The notes beneath the pieces are model-generated. The model was not told where the DNA came from, searched no databases, and was given only the letters and a program-made list of their open reading frames with translations. A stretch of DNA of 15,911 nt, from contig JAZDOL010000078.1 in NCBI GenBank assembly GCA_043798775.1, positions 1 to 15,911 on the forward strand. Reading direction: 5' to 3'. The DNA comes from CAZUEG01 sp043798775. GTDB lineage: Bacteria; Patescibacteriota; Minisyncoccia; Minisyncoccales; GWA2-46-15. Positions within the stretch are counted from its first letter, which is position 1. Each line of letters opens with the position of its first letter. Positions 1 through 5,946 of the stretch are shown piece after piece. The position numbers and the translations under genes were made by a program.

Positions 1-215
1 GAACTGAAAATTAGAATATAATAACTCCTTGGTTGTTTGAAAATTGTCCGCCTGCGGCGGATCCACCCTAGGTGGAAAAATTGAGAACTGAAAACTAGAA
101 TATAATAACTCCTTGGTTGTTTGAAAATTGTCCGCCTGCGGCGGATCCACCGTAGGTGGAAAAATTGAGAACTGAAAACTAGAATATAATAACTCCTTGG
201 TTGTTTGAAAATTGT
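1..215. repeat. 84-bp tandem repeat, about 2.6 copies
   Basis: Units start at 1, 85 and 169, giving an exact 84-bp period. The third unit stops matching after about 47 bp. Units 1 and 2 differ only at a couple of bases. Each full unit carries two adjacent perfect hairpins with 6-bp stems and 3-nt loops: TCCGCC-TGC-GGCGGA, then TCCACC-CTA (or GTA)-GGTGGA. The array lies downstream of tRNA-Lys and may continue beyond the left edge of the window. Positions 216-241 are an AAATTGTAAATTG low-complexity run. No coding potential is visible. Confidence 0.95.
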
Positions 216-241
216 AAATTGTAAATTGAAAATTTGTTATA

Positions 242-316
242 TGGTGCCCCCAGAAGGACTCGAACCTTCAACCACTGGCTTAAAAGGCCATTGCTCTACC
301 ATTGAGCTATGGGGGC
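242..316 (-). tRNA. tRNA-Lys (anticodon UUU)
   Basis: The reverse strand folds into a 75-nt cloverleaf including an encoded CCA. The acceptor stem is GCCCCCA/TGGGGGC, the D-arm is GCTC/GAGC, and the anticodon loop CTTTTAA gives UUU. The T-arm is GAAGG-TTCGAGT-CCTTC, followed by discriminator A and CCA. The top pair of the anticodon stem (27:43) is an A-G mismatch; the other four pairs are intact. The anticodon loop matches lysine tRNAs. It is the last recognisable gene of the leftward block. Confidence 0.95.
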
Positions 317-370
317 GCGTGACTACAAAATGAACATCCTCCTATTCCTTACTACTTAATTTGGATACCT

Positions 371-441
371 GCCCTTCCGAAGCTTAGCGTAGGAGGGCTC
401 GCCCCGCCGTAGTCCTGAGCCCGCCGAAGGACGAAGGAGGG
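371..441. repeat. Palindromic intergenic repeat
   Basis: This is a GC-rich module in an AT-rich spacer. The first part pairs GCCCTTCC with GGAGGGC around a 12-nt centre (371-397). The second part holds a GTCCT...AGGAC hairpin (about 412-432) and ends in GGAGGGC again. Its composition is unlike the flanking DNA, so it looks like an inserted dispersed palindromic element. It runs directly into a tRNA fragment. Confidence 0.7.
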
Positions 442-459
442 CCATTGAGCTATGAGGGC
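442..459 (-). pseudogene. tRNA 5'-end relic
   Basis: These 18 bases match the first 18 nt of the neighbouring tRNA-Lys (299-316) at 17 positions. They cover the acceptor 5' strand and the first half of the D-arm. Everything after GCTCAATGG is replaced by the palindromic repeat, so no cloverleaf can form. It is most likely a tRNA truncated by repeat insertion, or a tRNA end captured by the repeat. Confidence 0.7.
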
Positions 460-466
460 AAGTGAA

Positions 467-862
467 TTATGATTGATTATTTATGATTGATGATTTATCG
501 CCAATCTTTTTCCTTCCAGAAGCAGTTAGAACTATCGAGGATAATATTTTAACCAATTCAATACATTTTTGACGGATAACATCCACACGACCATCTGTCA
601 ATTTTAAATCTTTCACTATGTCTAACCAAAACAAGGTCTCTTTTGCTTCTTTTAATGAAATACCTATCGTGCTCACAAACTCTTTTTTGGTTCTAGCCGA
701 CTGAGCTTCGGCAAAGTTAGCGCCAATGGAAGTAACCGAATCCATTATCTGTCCGGCTATCTTAAATGATGCCGTCGTTTTCGGAAAACTATCAACTAAA
801 TTTGCTACTAAGATTATTTGTTCCTTTATTTTTGATAAAGTTTCCTCAGCTCTTAAGTTCAT
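467..862 (-). CDS. Four-helix-bundle protein (23S rRNA-intervening-sequence type)
   Basis: This 131-residue, helix-rich protein resembles the family of small four-helix-bundle proteins first found in 23S rRNA intervening sequences. Recognisable family features are the SIGANFAEAQSA segment (about residues 45-56), the KKEFVSTIGISLKEAKETLFWL segment (about 59-80) and a closing hydrophobic helix. The molecular function is unknown; family members form oligomers. The gene follows dnaJ by 51 bp and could be read through from the chaperone operon. No Shine-Dalgarno site is visible. The last ten or so codons (DKSSIINNQS) are written in the same AAATCATCAATC micro-repeat that fills nearby spacers, so the natural C-terminus seems to have been extended by repeat DNA. 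Family assignment is fairly sure; the role is not. Confidence 0.85.
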   Translation of the reverse strand: MNLRAEETLSKIKEQIILVANLVDSFPKTTASFKIAGQIMDSVTSIGANFAEAQSARTKKEFVSTIGISLKEAKETLFWLDIVKDLKLTDGRVDVIRQKCIELVKILSSIVLTASGRKKIGDKSSIINNQS

Positions 863-867
863 TTATT

Positions 868-912
868 TAAATCATAATGTTAAATCGTCAATCATCAATC
901 TTAAATCATAAA
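868..912. repeat. AAATCATCAATC micro-repeat spacer
   Basis: The spacer between dnaJ and the four-helix-bundle gene consists of variants of AAATCATCAATC and TTAAATCATAAATC. The same motif occurs inverted at 470-497, at the 3' end of that gene, so the gene is bracketed by an imperfect inverted repeat. A third stretch in the same orientation as this one lies at 2045-2076. Confidence 0.6.
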
Positions 913-913
913 T

Positions 914-2029
914 CTATATCCCTTCTTTCTGTAATTCTTCCAATAATTCTTTTTGACGACGGGTGAGCTTTGCCGGGGTCTTAACGACTATCTTCACATA
1001 TAGATTCCCCCTGCCATATCCGGAGAATTGCGGAACGCCTTTTTGCGAAATTTTGAATACCTTGCCGGACTCAACGCCACTTGGGACCTTCATCAACATT
1101 GCCGTATTCTCTAGTGTCGGAATTTCTACTTCGCCTCCCAAAGCCGCCCGGGAAAAAGTAATGTTCTTTGTCGTATAAAGATCATCCCCTTTTCTAGTGA
1201 ATATCTTATCCTCTTTTACAAAAATTCGCAAATATAAATCACCCGGTTTGCCTCCCCTTCTTCCGGCCTCTCCTTTTCCAACCGCTTTTAGTATTTGACT
1301 ATTATCAACCCCGATAGGAATATTAATTTTTATATTATTCATTCCCTTAACTCGCCCCTCTCCCCCGCAAACATTACACGGTCTTGTGGGTCTATTCCCC
1401 TCTCCTTGGCATTCCGGGCAAACCGCCATTCGCGCGTACGACCCAAAAACTGTTCTTCTTACTTGCTGGACTTCACCAGCGCCACGGCAAGTGGAACATT
1501 CGTTTTTTGATGTTCCCGGTTCAGCGCCGCTACTCTGGCAACGCGAACAAACAACAAAGGTATTTAAGAAAATATCTCTTTCTGAACTTTTAAGAACCGA
1601 CTCCAGAGTTACTTCAACGTCAACTTCGATATCCTTTCCGCGCTTTAAGTCGCGCTTTTTCGCTCCTCCGCCACCAAAACCAAACACTTCTTCAAAAATG
1701 TCGCCTAAATCGCCAGCATTAAACTCTCCTCCGTCTTGCCCCTGCCTTTCGCCAGCTCCCCATCCACCCCACCGAAAACCAAACCCCTGGCCGTCATAAC
1801 CGGGTTGCTGTCCTTGATTGACGCCATCAAAAACCTGGCCGTATTGATCATACTGCTGTTTCTTTGACGCATCCGACAATACCTGATACGCTTCGTTAAT
1901 TTCCTTAAACTTATTGCCGTCGCCTCCTTTGTCGGGATGGTATTGGTGCGCCAATTTACGATAGGCCTTTTTTATTTCGTCGGCCGTTGCTCCCTTGGAT
2001 ACGCCAAGCGTTTGGTAATAGTTCTTCAT
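914..2029 (-). CDS. dnaJ: Chaperone protein DnaJ (type I Hsp40)
   Basis: DnaJ is the co-chaperone that delivers unfolded clients to DnaK and stimulates its ATPase in the cytoplasm. The 371-residue protein has the full type I layout. The J domain (1-65) carries the HPD tripeptide at 31-33. A Gly/Phe-rich linker spans about 68-123. The zinc-binding region has four Cys pairs (161/164, 178/181, 204/207, 218/221). The two substrate-binding beta domains end near residue 355. The first zinc repeat reads CSRCQSSG instead of the usual CxxCxGxG, but all eight cysteines are present. The gene lies 43 bp downstream of dnaK. An AGGT about 8 nt before the ATG could act as a weak ribosome binding site. Confidence 0.97.
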   Translation of the reverse strand: MKNYYQTLGVSKGATADEIKKAYRKLAHQYHPDKGGDGNKFKEINEAYQVLSDASKKQQYDQYGQVFDGVNQGQQPGYDGQGFGFRWGGWGAGERQGQDGGEFNAGDLGDIFEEVFGFGGGGAKKRDLKRGKDIEVDVEVTLESVLKSSERDIFLNTFVVCSRCQSSGAEPGTSKNECSTCRGAGEVQQVRRTVFGSYARMAVCPECQGEGNRPTRPCNVCGGEGRVKGMNNIKINIPIGVDNSQILKAVGKGEAGRRGGKPGDLYLRIFVKEDKIFTRKGDDLYTTKNITFSRAALGGEVEIPTLENTAMLMKVPSGVESGKVFKISQKGVPQFSGYGRGNLYVKIVVKTPAKLTRRQKELLEELQKEGI

Positions 2030-2042
2030 TAGTTTACCTAAT

Positions 2043-2077
2043 TTTTAAATCATCAATCATCAATTATCAACCTTAAA
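2043..2077. repeat. AAATCATCAATC micro-repeat spacer between dnaK and dnaJ
   Basis: The short spacer reads TTAAATCATCAATCATCAAT and close variants, matching the spacer at 868-912 in sequence and orientation. The repeat touches the last codons of dnaK. Confidence 0.55.
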
Positions 2078-3992
2078 TCTTCTCTTTCACATCGCCTTCT
2101 TCGGCTGGAGGTTCTTCGCCGGTTTTTGGTTGTTCATCGCCTGAATTCTCCGCACCCGCGGTCGGATTCGGATTATTGACTTCTGGACCCTTCTGTTGAT
2201 ACAATTCTGCTCCGACTTTCTGAATCAATTGCGACAGATCTTCGGTTTTCGCCTTGATGTCTTCTAACATATCACCATCTTTCGCCTTTTTCAAAGCATC
2301 AATTTTCTCTTCGACCTGCTTTTTTGTTTCGGCGCTAACTTTTTCTCCAGCATCTTTGACCGTCTTTTCCACTGTATAGACAAGAGTGTCCGCTGAATTG
2401 CGCGCTTCGATTAATTCTCTTTTTTTCTGGTCTTCGCCGGCATGGATTTCCGCTTCTTTTTTCATCCGTTCCACTTCGTCTTTTGAAATCCCCGTAGACC
2501 CTTCGATTTTAACGGTTTGCGCTTTATTTGTCGCTTCATCTTTGGCAGTCACATTAAGGATTCCATTGGCATCGATATCAAAAGTAACCTCTACTTGAGG
2601 GATACCCCGAGGCGCCAGCGGAATGCCGTCAAAAATAAATTTTCCTAATGTTTTATTGTCGCTAGCCGTTGGCCTTTCCCCTTGAAGGACATGGACTTCC
2701 ACCGATGTTTGGCTATCTGCCGCCGTGGAAAAGACCTGGGTTTTTGCCGTCGGAACGGTGGTATTCTTGGCAATTAGAACCGTATTGACGCCCCCCAGCG
2801 TTTCAATTCCTAAGGATAGCGGTGTTACATCCAACAATAAAACATCTCGAACCTCTCCCTGTAAAATTCCTCCCTCAACGGCGGCGCCGATTGCTACCAC
2901 TTCGTCGGGATTAATCGTTTTATTCGGCTCTTTATTAAACAACGCTTTAACTGCCTCTTGAATCATTGGCATTCTGGTTTGCCCGCCAACTAACACCACT
3001 TCTTCAATATCTTTCGGCTCCAGCTTCGCCTCTTTTAATGTTTGCTTAACCAATTCGATTGAACGATCGATATATTCGCGCACCAAGGATTCAAGTTGAC
3101 TACGGGTAAATCTATAGTATAAATGTTTTGGACCGGAAGCGTCGGAACTGATAAACGGAAGATTGATATCTGTTTCCATCGCCGTTGAAACCTCAATTTT
3201 TGCTTTTTCCGCCGCCTCTTTTAATCGTTGTAACGCCAACTGATCTTTTGATAAATCGATCCCTTGATCCTTTTTGAATTGATCTACTAACCAGTTGATT
3301 ACTTTCTGATCCAGATCGTCGCCGCCCAGATGAGTATCCCCACCAGTCGCCTTTACTTCGATTGTGTCGATAGACACTTCCAAAATGGATATATCAAAGG
3401 TGCCGCCGCCAAAATCATAGACGATAATTTGCTCGTCTTTCTTCTTGTTGAGGCCATATGCCAACGCCGCCGCTGTTGGCTCGTTTATAACCCGACGAAC
3501 ATTAAATCCGGCAACTTCTCCGGCAATTTTCGTTGCTTTTCTTTGTGAATCGTCAAAGTAAGCCGGGCAGGTAATAATCGCCTCGGTAATTTTTTCTCCC
3601 AACTTCTCTTCGGCATCCTGCTTTAATTTTTGTAACACCATTGCCGAAATTTCCGGCGCTTTATACCACTTATCGCCCATTTTCACCTCAACCCCACCGT
3701 CTTCGGATTCCTTTATTTCGTAGGGCATTAATTTCTTGTCGCGTTGCACTTCCGGATCGTTAAAACGCCGACCGATCAGTCGCTTAATTGAATAAAGGGT
3801 GTTGGTTGGATTGGTTACTTGTTGCCTTTTTGCCAATACCCCAACCACTCTTTCGCCGGTTTTTGTGATGGCAATAACCGAGGGTGTCGTGCGCGCTCCT
3901 TCTTTGTTTTCCACAATCTTGGCCTCACCGGCCTCGACGACTGCCATCGCCGAATATGTTGTTCCTAAATCGATACCTAATATTTTGGACAT
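2073..3992 (-). CDS. dnaK: Chaperone protein DnaK (Hsp70)
   Basis: DnaK is the ATP-dependent cytoplasmic Hsp70, working with DnaJ and GrpE. The 639-residue length is normal. The phosphate-1 loop GIDLGTTYS is at residues 6-14, EPTAAALAYG at 171-180, the phosphate-2 loop DFGGGTFD at 193-200 and the adenosine motif VLVGGQTRMP at 333-342. The hydrophobic interdomain linker DVLLLDVTPLSLG follows at 383-395, then the substrate-binding beta domain and a helical lid. The tail is Pro/Glu-rich and ends DVKEKI, not the EEVD-like or EEVKD ends seen in some Hsp70s. It is the fourth gene of the leftward operon. The start is fixed by the MSKILGIDLGTT N-terminus. The 173-bp gap upstream is longer than the others in the operon. 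Confidence 0.98.
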   Translation of the reverse strand: MSKILGIDLGTTYSAMAVVEAGEAKIVENKEGARTTPSVIAITKTGERVVGVLAKRQQVTNPTNTLYSIKRLIGRRFNDPEVQRDKKLMPYEIKESEDGGVEVKMGDKWYKAPEISAMVLQKLKQDAEEKLGEKITEAIITCPAYFDDSQRKATKIAGEVAGFNVRRVINEPTAAALAYGLNKKKDEQIIVYDFGGGTFDISILEVSIDTIEVKATGGDTHLGGDDLDQKVINWLVDQFKKDQGIDLSKDQLALQRLKEAAEKAKIEVSTAMETDINLPFISSDASGPKHLYYRFTRSQLESLVREYIDRSIELVKQTLKEAKLEPKDIEEVVLVGGQTRMPMIQEAVKALFNKEPNKTINPDEVVAIGAAVEGGILQGEVRDVLLLDVTPLSLGIETLGGVNTVLIAKNTTVPTAKTQVFSTAADSQTSVEVHVLQGERPTASDNKTLGKFIFDGIPLAPRGIPQVEVTFDIDANGILNVTAKDEATNKAQTVKIEGSTGISKDEVERMKKEAEIHAGEDQKKRELIEARNSADTLVYTVEKTVKDAGEKVSAETKKQVEEKIDALKKAKDGDMLEDIKAKTEDLSQLIQKVGAELYQQKGPEVNNPNPTAGAENSGDEQPKTGEEPPAEEGDVKEKI

Positions 3993-4165
3993 AGTTTTTA
4001 AATTTACAATTTAGTAATTTTCAATTTTCAATGAATTTTCAATAATTTTATCCAATCCATTTATTCGTGTTTGAAAATTAATTAATTGGTTATTTATTGC
4101 AAATCTACGATTATTCGCAAGGCGAATCAAATTGGTAATTGAAAATTGGTTATTTTATTGGTCTG
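3993..4165. repeat. Low-complexity AATTGAAAATTG spacer with a small hairpin
   Basis: This 173-bp gap between the DUF3467 gene and dnaK has no ORF. It consists of variants of TTTTCAATTTTCAAT, TTGAAAATTAATT and AATTGAAAATTGG. The only GC-containing part is a 6-bp hairpin with a 3-nt loop, ATTCGC-AAG-GCGAAT (4113-4127). No clear promoter or terminator was seen in it. Confidence 0.55.
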
Positions 4166-4483
4166 TTATTTGCTTTGGCTATCGGGGTGGAATCCTAAGA
4201 CCGGTTGCAAGCCATCGCCTCCTTCAGTAATTACCCCAAACTTGCTTTCGTAATTGGCGATATTCTCACGCAACGCATTAATTGTATTCTTCAGATGCGC
4301 CGGGCTCATAATAACTCTTGACACAAGAATTCCCTCTGGGCGGAACGCCGAAAAGAAATCTAAAACAAATTCATTTTTTGTGTGGCTAACTTGCATCGCG
4401 TTGGAATACGATCCCCTTAATTGATCATCTGGGATTTTTATTTTTAACTCCTGATTATTGTTTTTGTTTTCAGTATTTTCCAT
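4166..4483 (-). CDS. DUF3467 family protein
   Basis: This 105-residue protein fits the DUF3467 pattern. GSYSNAMQVSHTKNEFVLDF (24-43) matches the family's G-Y-N-x-V-H-T-x-x-E-F-x-D-F block. It is followed by SRVIMSPAHLKNTINAL (55-71) and ENIANYESKFG (73-83). The first 20 residues are polar and probably disordered. No function is established for the family. Its position between grpE and dnaK suggests expression together with the chaperones, but a chaperone role is only inference. No Shine-Dalgarno site is visible. A TATAAT directly abuts the start codon, too close to serve as the -10 box for this start. Confidence 0.85.
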   Translation of the reverse strand: MENTENKNNNQELKIKIPDDQLRGSYSNAMQVSHTKNEFVLDFFSAFRPEGILVSRVIMSPAHLKNTINALRENIANYESKFGVITEGGDGLQPVLGFHPDSQSK

Positions 4484-4531
4484 ATTATATTCACTGATTA
4501 ATAATTTATTATTTAAAATTCATAATTTCTA

Positions 4532-4554
4532 TGTTCAACCCCGGGGGTTAAACA
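4532..4554 (-). repeat. Operon-internal palindrome between grpE and the DUF3467 gene
   Basis: This is a 23-bp near-perfect palindrome with 11-nt arms around a single central base; the top strand is TGTTCAACCCC-G-GGGGTTAAACA. The single non-complementary position is a C-A mismatch in the top-strand RNA but a G-U wobble in RNA of the transcribed (minus) strand. No U-run follows on the minus strand, so it is not an intrinsic terminator. It may be a processing or stability hairpin, or a dispersed palindrome. Confidence 0.65.
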
Positions 4555-4570
4555 TTTTTGAACGCTTGTG

Positions 4571-5101
4571 TTATTTTGCTAGTTTTACTTTTGCCGGCCG
4601 AATGACTTTTCCATTAAGAAGATATCCTTTTTGCGTTTCCTCAACCACAACCCCCGAAGATACGCCTGTCTGATCTACCTCTTCCACTACCTCGTGAAAT
4701 AACGGATTAAACATTTGATTAGTGGTAATAATCTCCGTTATCCCAGCATCTTTAATAAACTCATCAAGCTGGTTTTTTATCAACATCATCCCCTTAATGT
4801 GGTTATTCTCTTCCAGGTCTTCGGGGATCGCTTTTTGCGCCAACTCGAAGTTATCAAGAATTGGCAATATCTTTAAGATAAACATTTCACTGCTGAAGCC
4901 GACAATTGCTTCCATTCTCAACGCTTCTTCCTTTTTATAATTTTGGAAGTCGGCTCTTGCCCTTTGCCATCCCCCCAGATATTCTGTTTTTTGACCGGCG
5001 CAATCTTTTAGCGCCTCTTTCAATTCTTCAATAGTTAAAGGGGTTTCTGTGTTTTCTTCTTGCATTTGATCTGTTGTTGTTCCTTTATTTTCGTTGTCCA
5101 T
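4571..5101 (-). CDS. grpE: Nucleotide exchange factor GrpE
   Basis: GrpE releases ADP from DnaK and so sets the pace of the chaperone cycle. The 176-residue protein has an acidic N-terminus, a long helical coiled-coil region (about 22-90) and the C-terminal beta domain. The family signature FNPLFHEVVEEV is at 131-142 and QKGYLLNGKVIRPAKVKLA at 157-175. Its start codon lies inside the hrcA reading frame with a 17-bp overlap, indicating translational coupling. No independent ribosome binding site is evident. The gene order hrcA-grpE-dnaK-dnaJ is the classical CIRCE-regulated order. Confidence 0.97.
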   Translation of the reverse strand: MDNENKGTTTDQMQEENTETPLTIEELKEALKDCAGQKTEYLGGWQRARADFQNYKKEEALRMEAIVGFSSEMFILKILPILDNFELAQKAIPEDLEENNHIKGMMLIKNQLDEFIKDAGITEIITTNQMFNPLFHEVVEEVDQTGVSSGVVVEETQKGYLLNGKVIRPAKVKLAK

Positions 5102-5840
5102 TATTTAATAGTTCTTCCATAATTTCCGAAAATGAATTCAAGATTCCGATATTTCTCTCGTAGGCCATTCTTTTGGGACCAATGAGAGATATCGTTCCTC
5201 GCTTCTTTTTCGGGAAACTGCAGGAAGAAGAAATTATAGTAAATCCCTTGACCTTTCCAAACGGCGATTCTTCGCCGATATAAATAGTAATTCCCGTTTG
5301 TAATTTATCGCTTCCCGGCGATTCTTCGCATACGTCGTCAATATTTCTTTCCATATCGTTAATAAAATCGGTGAGCCCGAATATCGTTTCCCGATCGGCA
5401 AACTCCGGCATTCTTACAATATTTTCCCAACCCTCTTTAAACAAGCGGTCTTCTTCGGGAAAGCTGACAACAGCCATCATCGACGACATCTGCGACAACA
5501 TTTTGGTAAACGATTGCCCAAATCCCCAGAAATCATCGCCTTCCTTGTCCAATAAATCCCGCAACTTTTTTGGTTCTTTTGCTTTGACGCTTTTCTCGTT
5601 TAATAACTTATCAACGAAATAGCGATACCCTTTATCGGTTGGCACTCTCCCGGAAGATACAAATGGCTGAAAAAGATAACCGGCATCGGTTAATTTTTCC
5701 ATTTCAATCCGAATCATTGCCGGCGAAAGATTGAAGTCGTATTTCTTTTCCAGAAGACCGGAAGAAATCGGTTCCGCCAAATCAACATATTCCTTAATAA
5801 CCCTTTCTAAGATTAAATTTTGCCTGTCGGTTATTTCCAT
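5085..5840 (-). CDS. hrcA: Heat-inducible transcription repressor HrcA (short form)
   Basis: HrcA binds CIRCE operators and represses class I heat-shock genes. The N-terminal winged helix is clear: TDRQNLILERVIKEY (4-18), recognition helix SPAMIRIEMEKL (39-50) and the family signature SSGRVPTDKGYRYFVD (62-77). The C-terminal end keeps GTISLIGPKRMAYERNI, typical of the last HrcA domain. At 251 residues it is some 90 shorter than the usual ~340, so part of the middle domain is missing. An upstream in-frame ATG at 5870 overlaps the -10 box of the promoter and would lie before the expected transcription start. The ATG at 5840 (MEITDRQ) matches the family N-terminus; 5852 is the alternative. The CIRCE upstream implies autoregulation. 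Confidence 0.93.
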   Translation of the reverse strand: MEITDRQNLILERVIKEYVDLAEPISSGLLEKKYDFNLSPAMIRIEMEKLTDAGYLFQPFVSSGRVPTDKGYRYFVDKLLNEKSVKAKEPKKLRDLLDKEGDDFWGFGQSFTKMLSQMSSMMAVVSFPEEDRLFKEGWENIVRMPEFADRETIFGLTDFINDMERNIDDVCEESPGSDKLQTGITIYIGEESPFGKVKGFTIISSSCSFPKKKRGTISLIGPKRMAYERNIGILNSFSEIMEELLNNGQRK

Positions 5841-5868
5841 TACCTTTCCCATAGTTTTCTTTTGTATC

Positions 5869-5896
5869 ATATTAGCAGAACCAAATTAGCAGTCAA
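5869..5896 (-). promoter_or_regulatory. Sigma70-type promoter of the hrcA-grpE-dnaK-dnaJ operon
   Basis: On the minus strand, TTGACT (5896-5891), a 16-bp spacer and TAATAT (5874-5869) resemble -35 and -10 boxes. A TG at 5877-5876, one base before the -10, makes it an extended -10 promoter. The start of transcription is expected near 5862. The -35 lies inside one arm of the CIRCE, so bound HrcA would block RNA polymerase. Inferred from sequence only. Confidence 0.7.
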
Positions 5897-5912
5897 GAGG
5901 TTTGACTGCTAA
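5886..5912. promoter_or_regulatory. CIRCE operator (HrcA binding site), variant
   Basis: TTAGCAGTC-N9-GACTGCTAA is a perfect inverted repeat with the canonical 9-bp arms and 9-bp spacer of CIRCE. The consensus is TTAGCACTC-N9-GAGTGCTAA. This site differs at one position per arm (C to G on the left, G to C on the right), and the two changes preserve the dyad. The arms can be extended by one more pair (A/T). It lies immediately upstream of hrcA. A lone TTAGCAG half-site recurs at 5872-5878. Confidence 0.93.
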
Positions 5913-5946
5913 TGTCTTTTGCTATTCGTCATATCCATTTACATTT

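Noticed and set aside
20..200. TATAAT boxes in each 84-bp unit as promoters
   Set aside because: The nearest -35-like TTGAGA is only 14 bp away and no gene follows rightward.
1..215. CRISPR array
   Set aside because: The whole 84-bp unit repeats, with no unique spacers between short repeats, and no cas gene is nearby.
442..459. A second functional tRNA
   Set aside because: Only the first 18 nt are present; no anticodon or T-arm follows.
726..911. 61-codon plus-strand frame over the four-helix-bundle gene
   Set aside because: It is antisense to a recognisable protein and ends in the micro-repeat; no ribosome binding site.
1386..1799. 137-codon plus-strand frame opposite dnaJ
   Set aside because: It is antisense to well-supported dnaJ codons; its Pro/Ser-rich content is the mirror of the DnaJ glycine-rich linker.
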